From Bin95 sp965215305 (GTDB lineage: Bacteria > Pseudomonadota > Alphaproteobacteria > Bin95): a stretch of DNA of 64,000 nucleotides. Of this stretch, positions 24,564 through 33,750 are shown piece by piece. A program made the translations under genes and the position numbers. The stretch lies in the NCBI GenBank assembly GCA_965215305.1, contig OZ244041.1, forward strand, positions 186,001-250,000. Reading direction: 5' to 3'. The stretch's first letter is position 1; each line of letters begins with the position of its first letter. Under the pieces are notes generated by a model, which worked only from the letters and a program-made list of their open reading frames with translations, did no database searches and was not told the DNA's origin.

Positions 24564-25920
24564 ACGCCAGATGTTCGCGGACCTTGCCCGCGGGCATGGC
24601 CGGCTCCAGGTCGAAATTGCGGCAGAGCATGGCCAGCGCCGCGCGGATCTCGAGCAGCGCCAGCGCGCGGCCGGGGCAGAGGCGCGGGCCGCCGCCGAAG
24701 GGCAGGAAGACGCGGCGGTCATGGGGGTCGGGGCGGGATTCGGGAAGCCAGCGCTCCGGGTCGAAGCGGTCGCCGCCGGCGAAATGCGCCTCGCGCGTCG
24801 CCGCATGGCGGAGCAGCATGAAGATCGGCGTGCCCCTCGGGACCGCGCAGCCCAGCAATTCGGTGTCCGTCACCGGCTCGACAACATGGAGCGGGGCCAC
24901 GGGCCTGATCCGCATCACCTCGTTGCAGAAAGCGTCGAGGAAAGGCAGACAATTCGCCTGCTCTGGGTCCTCCAGCGCCGGCGCCGGGGCAAGCAGCGCA
25001 TCCGCCTCGCCGCGAACGCGCTCGAACATTTCCGGATAGAGCGTGAAATAATGCATCGTCCAGGCGATGCTGTTCGCGGTCGTGTCCTCGCCGGCCAGCA
25101 GCAGGGTGCCGGCATTGGCGAAGATCTCCGCGTCGGAGAAGCCCGAGTCCTCGTCGGCCACCGCCGCCAGTATGGCCTCCAGGAAGTTGGCGGGCTCACG
25201 GTCCGGATCCGCCGCCAGGCGGGCTCTTGCCGCGCGCACCATCTCGCCCACCTCGCGCTCGATGGCTTCGAGCGCCCGGTCCAGCGCCCGGTCGGACGGC
25301 AATCGGAAAAGGCGCCACCAGGCGAAGGGCGCATTGGTGCGCCGGTGCAGCACGGGGAAGACCTTGTCGAGATGGCGCTGGATCACCGGCCCCGGCGTCT
25401 CCAGCGTGTTGGCGTCGACGCCGAAGGCGAGCTGCATGGTGACATCGACGGTGAAGCGCATGAGGTCCCCGCAGAGATCCACCGGTTCGCCGCGATCCGC
25501 CGCCCCCTCCCAGCGCCGCTGCAGGCGGGCGACCGTCAGGGCCAGCTTCGGGAAGAAGCCCGCGAGTTTCTGGCGGTTGAGCGCCGCGGTGACGATCCGG
25601 CGCTGGCGGCGCCAGTCCTCTCCCTCGGCGGCGAACACGCCTTTGAGCCGCATTTCCGCCGCCACCGATTCGAGCCGCCGCGTGCGCCGGAAACCCTGCG
25701 GGCGCTGCACGAGTATGCGCTGGATGGCGGCGCCGTCCGAGACCACAACGATAGGATGCGGCCCCATGCGGATCCGGAAGAGCGGACCGTAGCGGTCCGC
25801 CCATTCCTCAAGCCTGAGATGCAGCCGGTCGAAACGCACCTGGTGCAGCACGCCGATGAGCGGCAACCCCTTCGGGCCGGGAAGGTCGCGAAGCTCGGTC
25901 GGGGCGCTGTTCATCTGCAT
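24508..25920 (-). CDS. Cytochrome P450
   Basis: The 470-residue monooxygenase begins with the proline-rich LPGPKGLPLIGVLHQV hinge. The I-helix oxygen-activation motif is AGEDTTANS, the K-helix ExxR is EVMR, and the heme-binding loop is FGGGPRLCPG with Cys415 as the iron ligand. There is no N-terminal membrane helix, so it is soluble and needs separate redox partners; none is encoded in the window. The substrate is unknown; the family layout resembles bacterial CYPs that act on fatty acids or terpenes. It stands alone, with gene-free DNA on both sides. Confidence 0.93.
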   Translation of the reverse strand: MQMNSAPTELRDLPGPKGLPLIGVLHQVRFDRLHLRLEEWADRYGPLFRIRMGPHPIVVVSDGAAIQRILVQRPQGFRRTRRLESVAAEMRLKGVFAAEGEDWRRQRRIVTAALNRQKLAGFFPKLALTVARLQRRWEGAADRGEPVDLCGDLMRFTVDVTMQLAFGVDANTLETPGPVIQRHLDKVFPVLHRRTNAPFAWWRLFRLPSDRALDRALEAIEREVGEMVRAARARLAADPDREPANFLEAILAAVADEDSGFSDAEIFANAGTLLLAGEDTTANSIAWTMHYFTLYPEMFERVRGEADALLAPAPALEDPEQANCLPFLDAFCNEVMRIRPVAPLHVVEPVTDTELLGCAVPRGTPIFMLLRHAATREAHFAGGDRFDPERWLPESRPDPHDRRVFLPFGGGPRLCPGRALALLEIRAALAMLCRNFDLEPAMPAGKVREHLAFTMLPAGLKVRLKRRVGG

Positions 25921-26353
25921 GACGGCACCATTCTACACCGCGCCGCCCTGCCGGCGAATGCGTTCGCGCGCCGTTCGGAGCGCCCGATGACGCTGAAAAC
26001 CCCACGCCTTTATTTGAAAATATTATATGGAATAGAAGAAATCGGTATTGGTTTTTTGGTTTGTGGTTCTGCAACACTGTGGATGTCCACTTCGGAGCCC
26101 TTCCACGCCGGACACAGACCCCGCAAGGACGGGAGATGGGGTTCGGCGATTGACGGCAGGCGGCGAGGCGGGACGGAAACGGAGTGTCGAAGTGAAGTGC
26201 CGACGGCGCCTGGCCTGAGGCTGACATCCTCGACATTCCCTGCCGGCGGTGGCTTCCTCCACCACACCGGCAGCGCAGCCGGCGGGGCCCCCAACCCGCC
26301 GGCTGCTTCCCTTTGAACGCCGCCCCCGGCGGACCAGGACCGCGCCTTGCGCG
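25921..26353. other. Gene-free stretch upstream of the P450 gene
   Basis: I see no convincing gene here. Positions 25995-26080 are strongly AT-rich for this window, and on the minus strand contain TATAAT at about 26024-26029, a candidate -10 element for the P450 gene. A ten-base-pair stem AGCCGGCGGG/CCCGCCGGCT lies near 26277-26304 without a T-run on either strand. The rest is featureless high-GC DNA. Confidence 0.4.
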
Positions 26354-27583
26354 CTACACAACCCCGCGCGCCGCCAGCGCGGCCACGGCCTCCGCGTCGA
26401 GGCCGAGAAGCCGCTCGAACACCTCCCGGTTATGGTGGCCGAGCGGGGCGCCGCCTTCCAGCGCCGGCAGTTCGCCGCCCGAGAATTTGACCGGGAACCC
26501 GGAGATGACCCCGTCCTCCACCGGCTCATCCGAGCCCAGCCGGTACAGGGGCCTGAGCGTGCCGCGCGCGCGAAAATGCCCGTCTTCCATCGCCTCCGAA
26601 ATCCCGCGGACCCGCGCCGCCGGCACACCTGCCCTCTGCAGCAGGGCAATGCCCTCCTCGCAGCTATAGGCGCCGAGGCGGGCCTGAATTTCCGCCCTGA
26701 GCGCGGCGACATTCGCCTGCCGCGCCTTCGGGGTGGCGAACCGCGCCTCCTCCAACAGACCGGGGGCGCCGAGCGCGCCGAACAGCGCTTCCAGGCGCAG
26801 CGACAGGCCCACCGTGATGATGACATCGCCATCAGCGAGGCGGTAGAGGCCGGTCGGGTCGTTCCGACTGTCATTGCCGGCGCGGACCGGCTGACCCTCC
26901 TTCAGGACATATTCCATCGGCTCCATGAACATGAGCGTGGCGAGCGTGTCGATCATCGAGGCATCGAGATACTGCCCCGCGCCGGTCTTCTCCCTGTGCC
27001 GAAGCGCACCCAGGATCGAATAGGCGGCGTAGAGCGGCGTCACCAGATCGCCGACGAAGACGCCGATCCGCGTCGGCGGTCCATCCGCCGGGCCGTTCAT
27101 GTCCATGATGCCGGACATGGCCTGGATCTGGTGGTCATGCGCGGGAAGGTCCTTGTAGGGACCGGTCTGGCCGTAGCCGGCAATGGAGCAGTAGACAATG
27201 CCCGGATTGACGGCCGCGACGTCCTCATAGCCGAGGCCCATACGCGTCATGGAGCCGGGTGAGAGGTTCTCGATCACCACGTCGGACTGTTTCGCCATGT
27301 CGAGGAACATCCGGCGCCCCTCGGGATCTTTGAGGTTGAGCGTGACGCTCTTCACGCCTTCCGAGCGCTTCAGGAACCGGACCGAGAGGTCGTCCTCCGT
27401 CCGGCGCTCGATATCGATCCCCTTCGGCCCGTGGAAAGGGCCGGCGCTGCGGATCGGATCGCCCGCGCCCGGCAACTCCACCTTGATGACCTCTGCGCCG
27501 AAGCGGGCCAGCGTCATGCTGAGGAAGGGGCCGGCCAGGAACACGGTGACCGAAAGCACGCGAATGTCTTCCAGCGGCCTCAT
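26354..27583 (-). CDS. CaiB/BaiF family (type III) CoA-transferase
   Basis: The 409-residue enzyme moves CoA between carboxylic acids. The N-terminus IRVLSVTVFLAGPFLSMTLA, the FGAEVIKVELPGAGDPIR region, LNLKDPEGRRMFLDMAKQSD and the catalytic Asp area around DASMIDTLATLMFMEP fit the family, as does the length. It is the last gene of a three-gene minus-strand operon with a TauD-like dioxygenase (ATGA overlap) and a sulfurtransferase, so it may activate the acid that the dioxygenase makes. The acid is unknown. Confidence 0.92.
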   Translation of the reverse strand: MRPLEDIRVLSVTVFLAGPFLSMTLARFGAEVIKVELPGAGDPIRSAGPFHGPKGIDIERRTEDDLSVRFLKRSEGVKSVTLNLKDPEGRRMFLDMAKQSDVVIENLSPGSMTRMGLGYEDVAAVNPGIVYCSIAGYGQTGPYKDLPAHDHQIQAMSGIMDMNGPADGPPTRIGVFVGDLVTPLYAAYSILGALRHREKTGAGQYLDASMIDTLATLMFMEPMEYVLKEGQPVRAGNDSRNDPTGLYRLADGDVIITVGLSLRLEALFGALGAPGLLEEARFATPKARQANVAALRAEIQARLGAYSCEEGIALLQRAGVPAARVRGISEAMEDGHFRARGTLRPLYRLGSDEPVEDGVISGFPVKFSGGELPALEGGAPLGHHNREVFERLLGLDAEAVAALAARGVV

Positions 27584-28470
27584 CAGGCAGGCTGCGCGAT
27601 CCGCGCCGGATCGCCGGTGTCGAGCGTGGTGACGCGGCGCATCTCCCGGCGATGGACCGTGTCATCGAACGGCCGCGCGCGGTGCATGGTGGCGCGGTTG
27701 TCCCAGATGACGAAATCGCCGTCCCGCCAGCAATGGCGGTACACAAGCGCGGGCCGGGTCGCATGTTCGGTCAGCTCGCGCAGGATCAGCCGGCCTTCCG
27801 GCACCGGCCGGTCGAGGATCCGCGAAGCATGCGACGCCAGATAGAGCGCACGCCGCCCGGTCCGCGGATTGGTCAGCACGAGCGGGTGGATCGCGCCCTT
27901 GAGCCGCTCGCGCTCCTCTTCGGAAAACTCGAAGCCGAGCGTCATACGCGAATGCGCGATGGAGTGATGCACGCGGAGGCCTTCCAGCTCCGCCTTCGTC
28001 TCCTCCGGCAGAGAGTCATATGCGGCGCGCATGTCCGCGAACTCGGTATCGGCCGGCACCGGCGGCACCACGAGGGCGGCGAGCATGGAATAGCGCCCGC
28101 GCGGGTCCTGGAAGGAGGCGTCGGTATGCCAGAGGCGGTTGCCGAGCGCGTAGAGGCGCCGGCGGCTGTTCGCTTCCACGACCCGCCCGTCCGCTTCGAC
28201 ATTCGAGACATCGGAGAGCGCCTCGTCGCCGAAGCGGTTCTTCTGCAGGACGCTGAAGCCGGTCTTGCGGTGGAGCTCCCCGTCGAGCCGGGTGGCGAAA
28301 TCGAGCTGCTCCTCGTTCGAGAACGCCTGGTCGCGAAAAACGAGCACGGCATGTTCGTCCATGGCCGTGCGGATGCGTTCGAGGGTTTCCTCGTCATGCG
28401 CGCGCCGGAGATCGACCGGGCTCGCCTCGGCAGCGAAAAGCGGGTGAAGCCTGCGGAACCGGAGGGTCAT
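27583..28470 (-). CDS. TauD/TfdA family Fe(II)/2-oxoglutarate dioxygenase
   Basis: The 295-residue dioxygenase couples 2-oxoglutarate decarboxylation to hydroxylation of a substrate, as in taurine or 2,4-D breakdown. The iron ligands are His and Asp in LWHTDASFQDP and the distal His in DNRATMHRARPFDD; the 2-oxoglutarate arginine is in RREMRRVTTLD. The N-terminal DEHAVLVFRDQAFSNEEQLD is also typical. It overlaps the genes on both sides by four bases, with sulfurtransferase upstream, so a sulfonate or sulfur-containing acid is possible but not shown. Confidence 0.92.
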   Translation of the reverse strand: MTLRFRRLHPLFAAEASPVDLRRAHDEETLERIRTAMDEHAVLVFRDQAFSNEEQLDFATRLDGELHRKTGFSVLQKNRFGDEALSDVSNVEADGRVVEANSRRRLYALGNRLWHTDASFQDPRGRYSMLAALVVPPVPADTEFADMRAAYDSLPEETKAELEGLRVHHSIAHSRMTLGFEFSEEERERLKGAIHPLVLTNPRTGRRALYLASHASRILDRPVPEGRLILRELTEHATRPALVYRHCWRDGDFVIWDNRATMHRARPFDDTVHRREMRRVTTLDTGDPARIAQPA

Positions 28471-29402
28471 GGACGGCTCCCACTTTGCGGGGTCTGTTGC
28501 GGGCCGGTTTCTATCGGGAGCGCGGGGTCCGGGGCCCAGTCTCCCATCGATCCGTCATAGAGGGTGAGATCGTCATAACCGAGCTGGTGGAGGAGGAACA
28601 GGCCGACGGTCGCGGATATGCCGCCGCCGCAATAGGCGACGACATGGCGGTCCCGGCCGATGCCGGCCTCCTCATGCAGCCGCCGCGCCTCGTCCAGGGG
28701 CACAAACGTGCCGCTGGACGGGTCGAGCAGACGGGCCGCCGGCACATTGACGCTGCCGGGGATCCGTCCGGGCCTGCCGTAGCGGCTCGGCCCGTCGCCC
28801 AGATGGAAAGCGGGCGCGAGCGCATTCACCATGACGGCGCCATCATCTTCAAGCCGCGAGAGCACATGGCCCCTGTCCACGAACCGGCCGGGCGCGAGCC
28901 TGGCGGTGAAGCGCGCCGGCGGGTATTGCACCGGCCCGGACGACACCGGGCGCCCCTCCGCCTTCCACTTCTCCCAGCCCCCGTCGAGCACTGCCGCGCC
29001 CCGGAACCCGAAGGCGCGCAGCATCCACCAGACGCGTGTCGCCCACATGATGCTGCCGGCCGAATAGAGCACGACGCGGGACCCGTCGCCGATACCGAGC
29101 CGGCCCATCGCGTCTGCAAACCGTTCCGCTGCGGGCGCCATGAAGCGCAGCCGCGTCTCCGGGTCGGAAATCTCCCCCTGGATGTCGAGGAAAACGGCGC
29201 CGGGGATGTGCGCCTCATCATAATCGGCCCGGCCGGGCACAACGCGGTAGGGCGCGTTGTCGCCGGGCTCCGCCGGCTTCAGCCAGGTCGTGCAGTCCAC
29301 GATGCGCAGTTCCGGTGTGCCGAGGATCGCCTCCAGTTCGCCGGTCTCGATGAGCGCCCCGGGCTCGCGCCATTGCGGGAGGTCGGTTCGTGCTGCGGTC
29401 AT
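28467..29402 (-). CDS. sseA: Rhodanese-type sulfurtransferase (SseA-like)
   Basis: The 311-residue protein has two rhodanese domains. The inactive N-terminal domain is IVDCTTWLKP...YDEAHIPGAVFLDI, and the C-terminal domain has the persulfide Cys258 in the loop YCGGGISATVG. The WAPDPALPIE end matches thiosulfate/3-mercaptopyruvate sulfurtransferases. It moves sulfane sulfur to a thiol acceptor or cyanide. The ATG at 29402, with GGGAGA upstream, gives a normal family length; longer in-frame starts were not favoured. It leads the operon with the TauD-like and CoA-transferase genes and diverges from a cupin gene. Confidence 0.9.
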   Translation of the reverse strand: MTAARTDLPQWREPGALIETGELEAILGTPELRIVDCTTWLKPAEPGDNAPYRVVPGRADYDEAHIPGAVFLDIQGEISDPETRLRFMAPAAERFADAMGRLGIGDGSRVVLYSAGSIMWATRVWWMLRAFGFRGAAVLDGGWEKWKAEGRPVSSGPVQYPPARFTARLAPGRFVDRGHVLSRLEDDGAVMVNALAPAFHLGDGPSRYGRPGRIPGSVNVPAARLLDPSSGTFVPLDEARRLHEEAGIGRDRHVVAYCGGGISATVGLFLLHQLGYDDLTLYDGSMGDWAPDPALPIETGPQQTPQSGSRP

Positions 29403-29547
29403 CGGCGGTCTCCCTTGAGTTTCAGCCGCGACGGCGCACGGCAAGGACGGTCTCCGCAAATGCTTCATTACCACGAAAGGCCGACCCGATTTACGCTTGA
29501 CGGCACCGGTTGTAGGATTGGCGCAGCATGGAACGGAGGACGGCACA

Positions 29548-29961
29548 ATGACCGACAGTTGGGACTTTTCGATCAACAAGGCGTCCGACGCCGTCTGGAC
29601 GGACGGCCTGCGCGAGATATTCGAGTACCGGGACCTGGGCATCAATGCGGCGACGAAGGGCGATTACATCGCGCATATCGTCAAGGCGAATGGCAAGGAA
29701 ATGAAGGACGAAGTGCAGCACTGGCATGTCCATGACTGCAGCTTCCAGTTCGTCATGGTGCTGAATGGCTGGGCCGAGTTCGAATATGCCGGAGAGGGCG
29801 TGCGGCGCATCGAGAAGGGCGACTGCATCAACCAGCGCCCCGGCATCCCGCACCGCGAGATCGCCTGCTCGAAGGATTTCGAGGTTCTTGAAATCGTCGC
29901 CCCGGCGAATTTCGAGACTCGCATCGTCGAGGCGCCGCTCTCCGCCGAAGCCGCCGAATAG
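29548..29961 (+). CDS. Single-domain cupin protein
   Basis: The 137-residue protein has one conserved cupin barrel: the first motif HWHVHDCSFQFVMVLNGWAE holds the His ligands, and the second is GDCINQRPGIPHREI. The fold usually binds a metal and either a small organic ligand or acts as an enzyme. A GGAGGA ribosome-binding site at 29535-29540 fixes the ATG. It diverges from sseA and converges with phnM, with no operon partner. The substrate is unknown. Confidence 0.85.
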   Translation: MTDSWDFSINKASDAVWTDGLREIFEYRDLGINAATKGDYIAHIVKANGKEMKDEVQHWHVHDCSFQFVMVLNGWAEFEYAGEGVRRIEKGDCINQRPGIPHREIACSKDFEVLEIVAPANFETRIVEAPLSAEAAE

Positions 29962-29987
29962 ACAGCGCCGGCCGGCATCGCAGTCAT

Positions 29988-31127
29988 TCAGGCGATCCGG
30001 CGTCCTTCACGCCAGGCGCCGCGCAGGACTGCGACGCCGTCCACCTCCCTGACGCGGATGAAGTCCGCCCGCTTTCCGGCCGCGACTTCGCCCCGGTCCT
30101 CAAGCCCGACCGCCTGCGCCGGATTCGCGCTGGCTAGCGCTGCGGCGCGGGGCAGCGTCATGCCCGGCACCCGGTCCCGCAGCATGAAGACTCCCTGGAG
30201 TGTACTCGACGGCACATAGTCGGAAGACAGGACATCCAGAAGGCCGGAGCCGGCGAGGTCCCGCGCCGAGACATTGCCCGAATGGGAGCCATCGAGCACG
30301 AGGTTCGGCGCGCCCATCAGGACGGTGAGCCCCTGGCGCCGCGCCGCCTCGGCGGCTTCCAGGCTGGTAGGAAACTCGGCAATGGAGACGCCGTCGCGGA
30401 CCGCTTCGTCGATATGGTCGGCGGTCGCATCGTCATGGCTTGCCAGCGTCATGCCCCGGCCTTGCACCGCCCTGACGACCATGGACCGGTGCCGTCCGCT
30501 ATATTCCCGCTGCAAGCGGCGCTTCGCCTCCACATAGTCGTCCATCTCGTCGTCGCTCAGGCCGTAGCGGCCCCGATAGTACTTCCGGTGCTTGTCGAGA
30601 TCGACGAATTGCCGTTGGCCCGGCGTGTGGTCCATCAAGGAAACCAGGCGGACCAGAGACTCATCCATGAAAGGCGCAAATTGCTCCATCAGGTCCGGGC
30701 TGGAGACCTCGCAGCGCAAATGCAGAAAATGCTCCGCGCGCAGCACATGCCGGTGCGCCGCCGCCTTCACCGCATCCGCCATGCCCGCCAGGTGCTTCGG
30801 ACGAGCCTTGTCGCCGCCGCCTATGCGGACGGCGTCAAACGCGGTTGTGATGCCGGCAGCGGCAAGCTGGCTGTCATGGGCCAGCATGGCGGCTTTCGCT
30901 GGCCACTCGACGCCGGGACGCGGCGCGAAATGACGTTCCAGATTGTCGGTATGGAGCTCAACGAGGCCAGGCAGCAGATAGTCGCCCTCGAAATCAAGCG
31001 CCGCGCCGGAGCGCACCGGGCCGCTGCTGATCTCCGCAAACCGCCCGTCGGCCATCTCGACCGCGCCCGGAACCACCTCATCCCGCGTCACGATGCGGGC
31101 ATTCGCAATCGTGAGCCTCGTCGTCAT
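29988..31127 (-). CDS. phnM: Ribose 1-methylphosphonate 5-triphosphate diphosphatase
   Basis: The 379-residue amidohydrolase-superfamily enzyme removes pyrophosphate from alpha-D-ribose 1-methylphosphonate 5-triphosphate in the C-P lyase pathway. The signature LVELHTDNLERHFAPRPGVE and HDSQLAAAGITTAFDAV are diagnostic, and LASHDDATADHIDEAV carries further metal-site residues. No phnG-L, phnN or phosphonate transporter gene lies in the window, which is unusual because phnM normally belongs to that operon. It may be a stray member, or part of the same transcript as the pcaD operon 164 bases upstream. Confidence 0.93.
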   Translation of the reverse strand: MTTRLTIANARIVTRDEVVPGAVEMADGRFAEISSGPVRSGAALDFEGDYLLPGLVELHTDNLERHFAPRPGVEWPAKAAMLAHDSQLAAAGITTAFDAVRIGGGDKARPKHLAGMADAVKAAAHRHVLRAEHFLHLRCEVSSPDLMEQFAPFMDESLVRLVSLMDHTPGQRQFVDLDKHRKYYRGRYGLSDDEMDDYVEAKRRLQREYSGRHRSMVVRAVQGRGMTLASHDDATADHIDEAVRDGVSIAEFPTSLEAAEAARRQGLTVLMGAPNLVLDGSHSGNVSARDLAGSGLLDVLSSDYVPSSTLQGVFMLRDRVPGMTLPRAAALASANPAQAVGLEDRGEVAAGKRADFIRVREVDGVAVLRGAWREGRRIA

Positions 31128-31291
31128 GCCGCCTCCCTTGCAGCGGAGAAGGAAACGATGCGCGCCGCCACAGCCTTCCGCATACCCGCAATCGTGAAAA
31201 TTCCGACAATGGCCACGGATAAGAACCTGTAAGCCTCTTCCGTATTCTTCATGAGTCGCAGACCGGCCCGCCGGTGTCAGAACCCGTAGAT

Positions 31292-32104
31292 CTACCCCGC
31301 CTTGCTGCAGGTGTCGGAATGCTCCATCAGGAAGGCGCGAAGCGCGGTATTGAAGCCGATGGAGTCCTCGATATTCGAGAGATGGCGCGCGTGCGGCAGC
31401 ACCAGCAGGTCCGCCGACGGGATCCTATCCGCAATCACCTCATGCGCGGAAACCGGCGTGCCGGGGTCGTCCTCACCGACAATGGCGAGCGTCGGCACAT
31501 GGATTTCATGCAGCCGGTCGGTCAGGTCGAGCTGCGAGATGGCCGCCGCGCAGCCCTTGTAGCCGGCAAGCGGGGTCGCGCGGATCATGGCGCGCACCGC
31601 ATCCACCTCCTGGGTGTGATGCTCGCAGAATTCCGGCGAGAACCAGCGGTCGATGGTGCCTTCGACAAGCGATTCGATGCCATTCTCCGCCGCCGCCGCA
31701 ATGCGCTCCTGCCATTGCGCGCGCGCTTCGGCATCGTAGCGGCTGGAAGTGTCGCAAAGGATCAGCCCGCGCAACAGGTCCGGACGCTTGAGCGCAAGCG
31801 TCTGCGCCGTCATGCCGCCCATGGAGAGCCCGCAAAACACCGTCTTCTCGATGCCGAGCTCGGCCAGCAGCGCGATGGCGTCATCGGCCAACATCTCCAG
31901 CGTGTAGGGCCCCTCAGGCGCCGCCGAGGCGCCGTGGCCGCGCGTGTCGTAGCGCAGCACGCAATAGTCCCGGAGCGCCGGCATCTGCGCGTCCCACATG
32001 CGGTGGTTCGCCATCAGCGAATGCGACAGCGTCACGACCGGGCGGGTTTGCGGCCCCTGGAGGGAATAGAAGATTTCGGTGCCGTTGACATGGACAGTCG
32101 GCAT
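31292..32104 (-). CDS. pcaD: 3-oxoadipate enol-lactonase-like alpha/beta hydrolase
   Basis: The 270-residue hydrolase matches PcaD, which opens 3-oxoadipate enol-lactone in the protocatechuate/catechol branches. The nucleophile elbow is GLSMGGMTAQ, the oxyanion loop is TLSHSLMANHRMWD, and the catalytic His lies in VLPHARHLSNIE. Other pca genes are absent here, so the true lactone may differ. It is the last gene of a minus-strand operon with a SnoaL-like protein, an MFS carrier, an acyl-CoA ligase and an MBL-fold lactonase. Confidence 0.85.
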   Translation of the reverse strand: MPTVHVNGTEIFYSLQGPQTRPVVTLSHSLMANHRMWDAQMPALRDYCVLRYDTRGHGASAAPEGPYTLEMLADDAIALLAELGIEKTVFCGLSMGGMTAQTLALKRPDLLRGLILCDTSSRYDAEARAQWQERIAAAAENGIESLVEGTIDRWFSPEFCEHHTQEVDAVRAMIRATPLAGYKGCAAAISQLDLTDRLHEIHVPTLAIVGEDDPGTPVSAHEVIADRIPSADLLVLPHARHLSNIEDSIGFNTALRAFLMEHSDTCSKAG

Positions 32105-32143
32105 GGTGCGCGTTCTCCTCGACGCGGAAACGTAGCGGCCGTC

Positions 32144-32509
32144 TCAGCGGCCTCCGGGCGCCGGGCCGGCGTGGTGAAGCGTCATCCGCCAGGCGCCGCC
32201 TTCCAGCACGAACCCGTTGGTCGCCACGAGAACGCCGCCGGCCAGCCGTTCCACGCAGCTTACCAGAGCGAATCCCTCATAGCACAGGGCGTTCGGCGAC
32301 AGGCAGACGATGGCGGGCCGCGTCGGCGCGCCCAGGATCGCGTCCCAGCTCGCCAGCACGGCCTCGCGCCCGATGATCGCCGCCCCGCCGGGATGGACGC
32401 AGACCACCGGCGCGCGCTCGGCCCAGAGGCGGCGCATCGCCTCCCGATCACCATCATCGAAGGCGCGGTAGAACGCCTCGTTCGCAGCAAGCGCCTCATC
32501 CTCGTGCAT
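32144..32509 (-). CDS. SnoaL/NTF2-like small protein
   Basis: The 121-residue protein has the cone-shaped NTF2-like fold signature: ALAANEAFYRAFDDGDREAM at the N-terminus, WAERAPVVCVHPGG, and W-R-M-T-L-H-H-A-G near the C-terminus. Proteins of this type (often called nuclear transport factor 2 family, DUF4440/SnoaL_3) bind small ligands or catalyse isomerisation and lyase steps. It lies five bases after the MFS gene and 39 before pcaD, so a role in the same lactone or aromatic-acid route is likely. Confidence 0.8.
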   Translation of the reverse strand: MHEDEALAANEAFYRAFDDGDREAMRRLWAERAPVVCVHPGGAAIIGREAVLASWDAILGAPTRPAIVCLSPNALCYEGFALVSCVERLAGGVLVATNGFVLEGGAWRMTLHHAGPAPGGR

Positions 32510-32514
32510 AGCCG

Positions 32515-33750
32515 TTATGTCCTCCCGGGTCCGGAACGGATCGCCCGGTCGCCGGCAAGGTCCGCCGGCTTAAGAAAGAGCAGCACCAGCGGGCCGAGCG
32601 CCATTACCAGCGCGATATGCGCGAAACCGACGCCCCAGGCCAGCACGCTCTCGCCGCCCATGACATCCAGGATGACGCCCATCGCCAGCGGCCCGACGAA
32701 GCCGCACCCATAGCCGGTCATGGCGTGAAGGGCGAGCGTTGCGCCGCGCCGCTCCGGCTCCGCCGCGCCGACCGTGCCGGCGGTAAGCGCCGCGGAATCG
32801 GCGTAGATCGCCATATTGTAGAGCAGGCAGAGGGCCGCCGCCGCCCAGTAGCCCCACCAAGAGACGAAGCCGGTGGCGCAGGCAAGCGCCATGCACACGC
32901 TCATCGCAAGCAACACCCAGCGCTGCCGGCCGATACGGATTGCGAGCTCGTTGCCGATCAGGCTGCACCCGGTGCCGAGCAGTTCCATCGCCGTGGCGAC
33001 CACGGTGGGCACGAGCCAGATTTCCGGCCCGACGCCGGAACGCATCGCCGCGAATGTCAGGAAGGCCACCGCCCAGGAGCGGACCGTGAACATCTCCCAG
33101 GTATGCACGCCGTAACCGGCGATATAGGCCATGGCCGAGCGGTTGCGCAGCACGCGCCGCAAATCCGCCAGCGGGTTGCTGCCGGAGGGCGTCGGCTGGC
33201 GGCGGGGGAACAGCAGCAACGCGATCAGCAGGGCCCCGGCCGCGCCGCAGGCATTGACGAGGAAAGCCGTCTCCCAGCCGAACCGCAAATCGAGTTCACC
33301 CGCGACGAAGATCGACAGCGAGCCGGAAATGCCGATCGCGGCGGCGTGCATCGACACGCCGCGCGAACGCGCCCGCCCCTCAAGTTCGTCGCTCAGCGCC
33401 TTCAGGCCGACCATATAGGTGCCCGCCCAGCCGAAGCCGGCAAGGGCGCGGAAGAACATGCCGGTCGTGAAGTCATGGGCGACATAGGCCATGCCGAGAT
33501 GGCTGACCATGATCGCGAAGATGCCAATCAGATAGATTTTCCGCGCCTGGAAGCGGTCGGTCGCAGTCACCAGCACCAGCACCGACAGGGCATAGACGCC
33601 GAATATAACGCCCGAGAGCCAGCCGGCCTGGGTATGGGTCAGCGCCCATTCGCGCATGAAGGTGGGCAGCAGGGCCGAAAAGGTGAAGGCGCCCATCTGC
33701 CCGATGAACTGGGCGACGCAGACCGTGGCGATGACCCCGGCGGGGCTCAC
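32515..33750 (-). CDS. MFS transporter
   Basis: The 411-residue carrier has about twelve membrane segments. The first is FIGQMGAFTFSALLPTFMRE, and the MFS loop between helices 2 and 3 appears around TATDRFQARKIYLIG. It starts at GTG 33750, overlapping the acyl-CoA ligase stop as GTGA. In this operon it most plausibly imports the acid that the ligase activates. Direction and substrate are not shown by sequence. Confidence 0.88.
   Translation of the reverse strand: MSPAGVIATVCVAQFIGQMGAFTFSALLPTFMREWALTHTQAGWLSGVIFGVYALSVLVLVTATDRFQARKIYLIGIFAIMVSHLGMAYVAHDFTTGMFFRALAGFGWAGTYMVGLKALSDELEGRARSRGVSMHAAAIGISGSLSIFVAGELDLRFGWETAFLVNACGAAGALLIALLLFPRRQPTPSGSNPLADLRRVLRNRSAMAYIAGYGVHTWEMFTVRSWAVAFLTFAAMRSGVGPEIWLVPTVVATAMELLGTGCSLIGNELAIRIGRQRWVLLAMSVCMALACATGFVSWWGYWAAAALCLLYNMAIYADSAALTAGTVGAAEPERRGATLALHAMTGYGCGFVGPLAMGVILDVMGGESVLAWGVGFAHIALVMALGPLVLLFLKPADLAGDRAIRSGPGRT

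Noticed and set aside
26277..26304. AGCCGGCGGG/CCCGCCGGCT stem as a terminator for the CoA-transferase gene
   Set aside because: There is no T-run on the minus strand after the stem.
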